Source: a bacterium (GTDB taxonomy: Bacteria > Patescibacteriota > Minisyncoccia > Ryanbacterales > 2-02-FULL-48-12). Taken from it: a DNA stretch of 5,622 bases. Positions 5,078-5,622 of this stretch are shown here, piece by piece. Each line of letters begins with the position of its first letter. Position 1 is the first letter of the stretch. Position numbers and translations under genes: made by a program. The notes beneath the pieces are model-generated. The model was given only the letters and a program-made list of their open reading frames with translations. It was not told the origin of the DNA and did no database searches. The stretch spans positions 1 through 5,622 of the forward strand of contig SBBS01000029.1 of the NCBI GenBank assembly GCA_005239605.1. The letters run 5' to 3'.

Positions 5078-5622
5078 TTATATCTTAAATTCAATGACAT
5101 CTCCATCTTGCACCACATATTCCTTGCCTTTTGTCTGCAAAAGCCCAAGTTCGCGCGCTTTCGCGTACGATCCCGCTTTCATGAGATTTTCATAGCTTAT
5201 GATTTCTGCGCGGATGAATTTTTCTTCAAAGTCGGAGTGTATGGCGCGACCGGCGCGGCGCGCGGTGGAATCTTTCGGAATGGGCCAGGCGCGGGTTTCA
5301 TCTTCTCCCGTGGTTAAAAATGTTATAAGGTCCAGCGCTTTATAAGCTTTTTTTATAAGCTCATTGATGTGCGACATATTTTTCAATTCACCGGCATCTT
5401 CATCTAACTGGGCTATTTCATCTTCCAGTTTTATATTTAAACAAATTCCGGATGTCGGACTTCCGGAATCATCATTCCGGAAGTCCGACATCCGGAATTT
5501 GTCATTAGTTATATTATATACATATATAATCGGTTTTGAGGTAAGAAGCTGAAGTTCGCGGATTGATTTTTTATTTTCTTCATCGGAAACAAACAAATCT
5601 GCCGCCAATTTTCCGTTTGCGA
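5078..5622 (-). CDS. ychF: Ribosome-associated P-loop NTPase YchF/OLA1 (3' part only, 5' end beyond window)
   Basis: The visible 180 residues are the C-terminal half of a TRAFAC-class ATPase/GTPase that associates with ribosomes. The gene runs off the window edge and has no start here; the first readable residues are ANGKLAADL. Seen in order are the LLTSKPIIYVYN strand with the G4 position (N36-I-T-N39), a short variable segment encoded by a perfect palindrome (residues 40-60), the CLNIKLEDEIAQLDE strand/helix, and a C-terminal TGS domain (about 100-180) with TRAWPIP, a HSDFEEKFIRAE stretch and the closing DGDVIEFKI. The family's G4 is usually NxxE (for example NVNE), so Asn39 in place of Glu is unusual. 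The segment between G4 and the next strand is shorter than in E. coli YchF as I recall it, despite the palindrome. It is upstream of rpsF-ssb-rpsR, as in Bacillus. Confidence 0.95.
   Translation of the reverse strand, partial: ANGKLAADLFVSDEENKKSIRELQLLTSKPIIYVYNITNDKFRMSDFRNDDSGSPTSGICLNIKLEDEIAQLDEDAGELKNMSHINELIKKAYKALDLITFLTTGEDETRAWPIPKDSTARRAGRAIHSDFEEKFIRAEIISYENLMKAGSYAKARELGLLQTKGKEYVVQDGDVIEFKI
5441..5502. repeat. Perfect 29-bp palindrome (4-nt loop) inside ychF
   Basis: Arms 5441-5469 and 5474-5502 are exact reverse complements, separated by CATC (5470-5473). The pairing stops at both ends (5440/5503 and 5470/5473 do not pair), which defines a 62-bp unit. Each arm contains a 25-bp near-palindrome (5445-5469 and 5474-5498): an outer ATTCCGGA/TCCGGAAT pair around a GTCCGAC or GTCGGAC core. 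On the minus strand it encodes ychF residues 40-60, rich in Asp, Ser, Gly and Arg, with the frame kept open. It looks like an in-frame palindromic element. No second copy occurs in this window. Confidence 0.9.

Noticed and set aside
5513..5530. 8-bp AT-only inverted repeat in ychF
   Set aside because: It encodes the conserved IIYVYN strand with AT-rich codons; low complexity explains it.

Overview
The window is a compact, gene-dense piece of a bacterial chromosome with two gene groups that converge in the middle. It looks like a candidate-phyla-radiation bacterium, probably a parcubacterium-type Patescibacterium. That is an inference from several traits together: almost no Shine-Dalgarno sites, gaps of 1-41 nt between genes, TAA stops throughout, a zinc-ribbon type bS18, and a small Ig-like membrane protein beside ftsK. 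UGA does not need to be read as glycine here, so the recoded Absconditabacteria/Gracilibacteria lineages are unlikely.

Plus strand, 1-3891. Positions 1-201 carry no gene. They hold a long imperfect inverted repeat (19-76) and then a promoter with an extended -10, placed so that transcription would begin at or within 1-2 nt of the ftsK ATG (216). Next come ftsK (DNA translocase, 216-2402), a 153-residue single-pass membrane protein with an Ig-like outer domain (2404-2865) and recA (2875-3891). The gaps are 1 and 9 nt, so these are probably one transcription unit.

Minus strand, 5622-3895. The 3' half of ychF (ribosome-associated P-loop ATPase/GTPase, cut by the window edge) is followed by rpsF (bS6), ssb and rpsR (bS18). 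This order matches the Firmicute-type ychF-rpsF-ssb-rpsR cluster. rpsR ends 3 nt from the end of recA. The likely intrinsic terminator of this operon lies antisense inside the last codons of recA (3861-3835).

The most unusual item is a perfect 29-bp inverted repeat with a 4-nt loop (5441-5502) inside the ychF reading frame. It encodes about 20 residues just after the G4 nucleotide-specificity motif. Each arm is itself built around a 25-bp near-palindrome. It resembles in-frame palindromic elements such as those of Rickettsia, or a REP/BIME-like unit, and may be a dispersed coding repeat in this lineage. Everything else is conserved housekeeping: chromosome segregation, recombination, ssDNA protection and translation.
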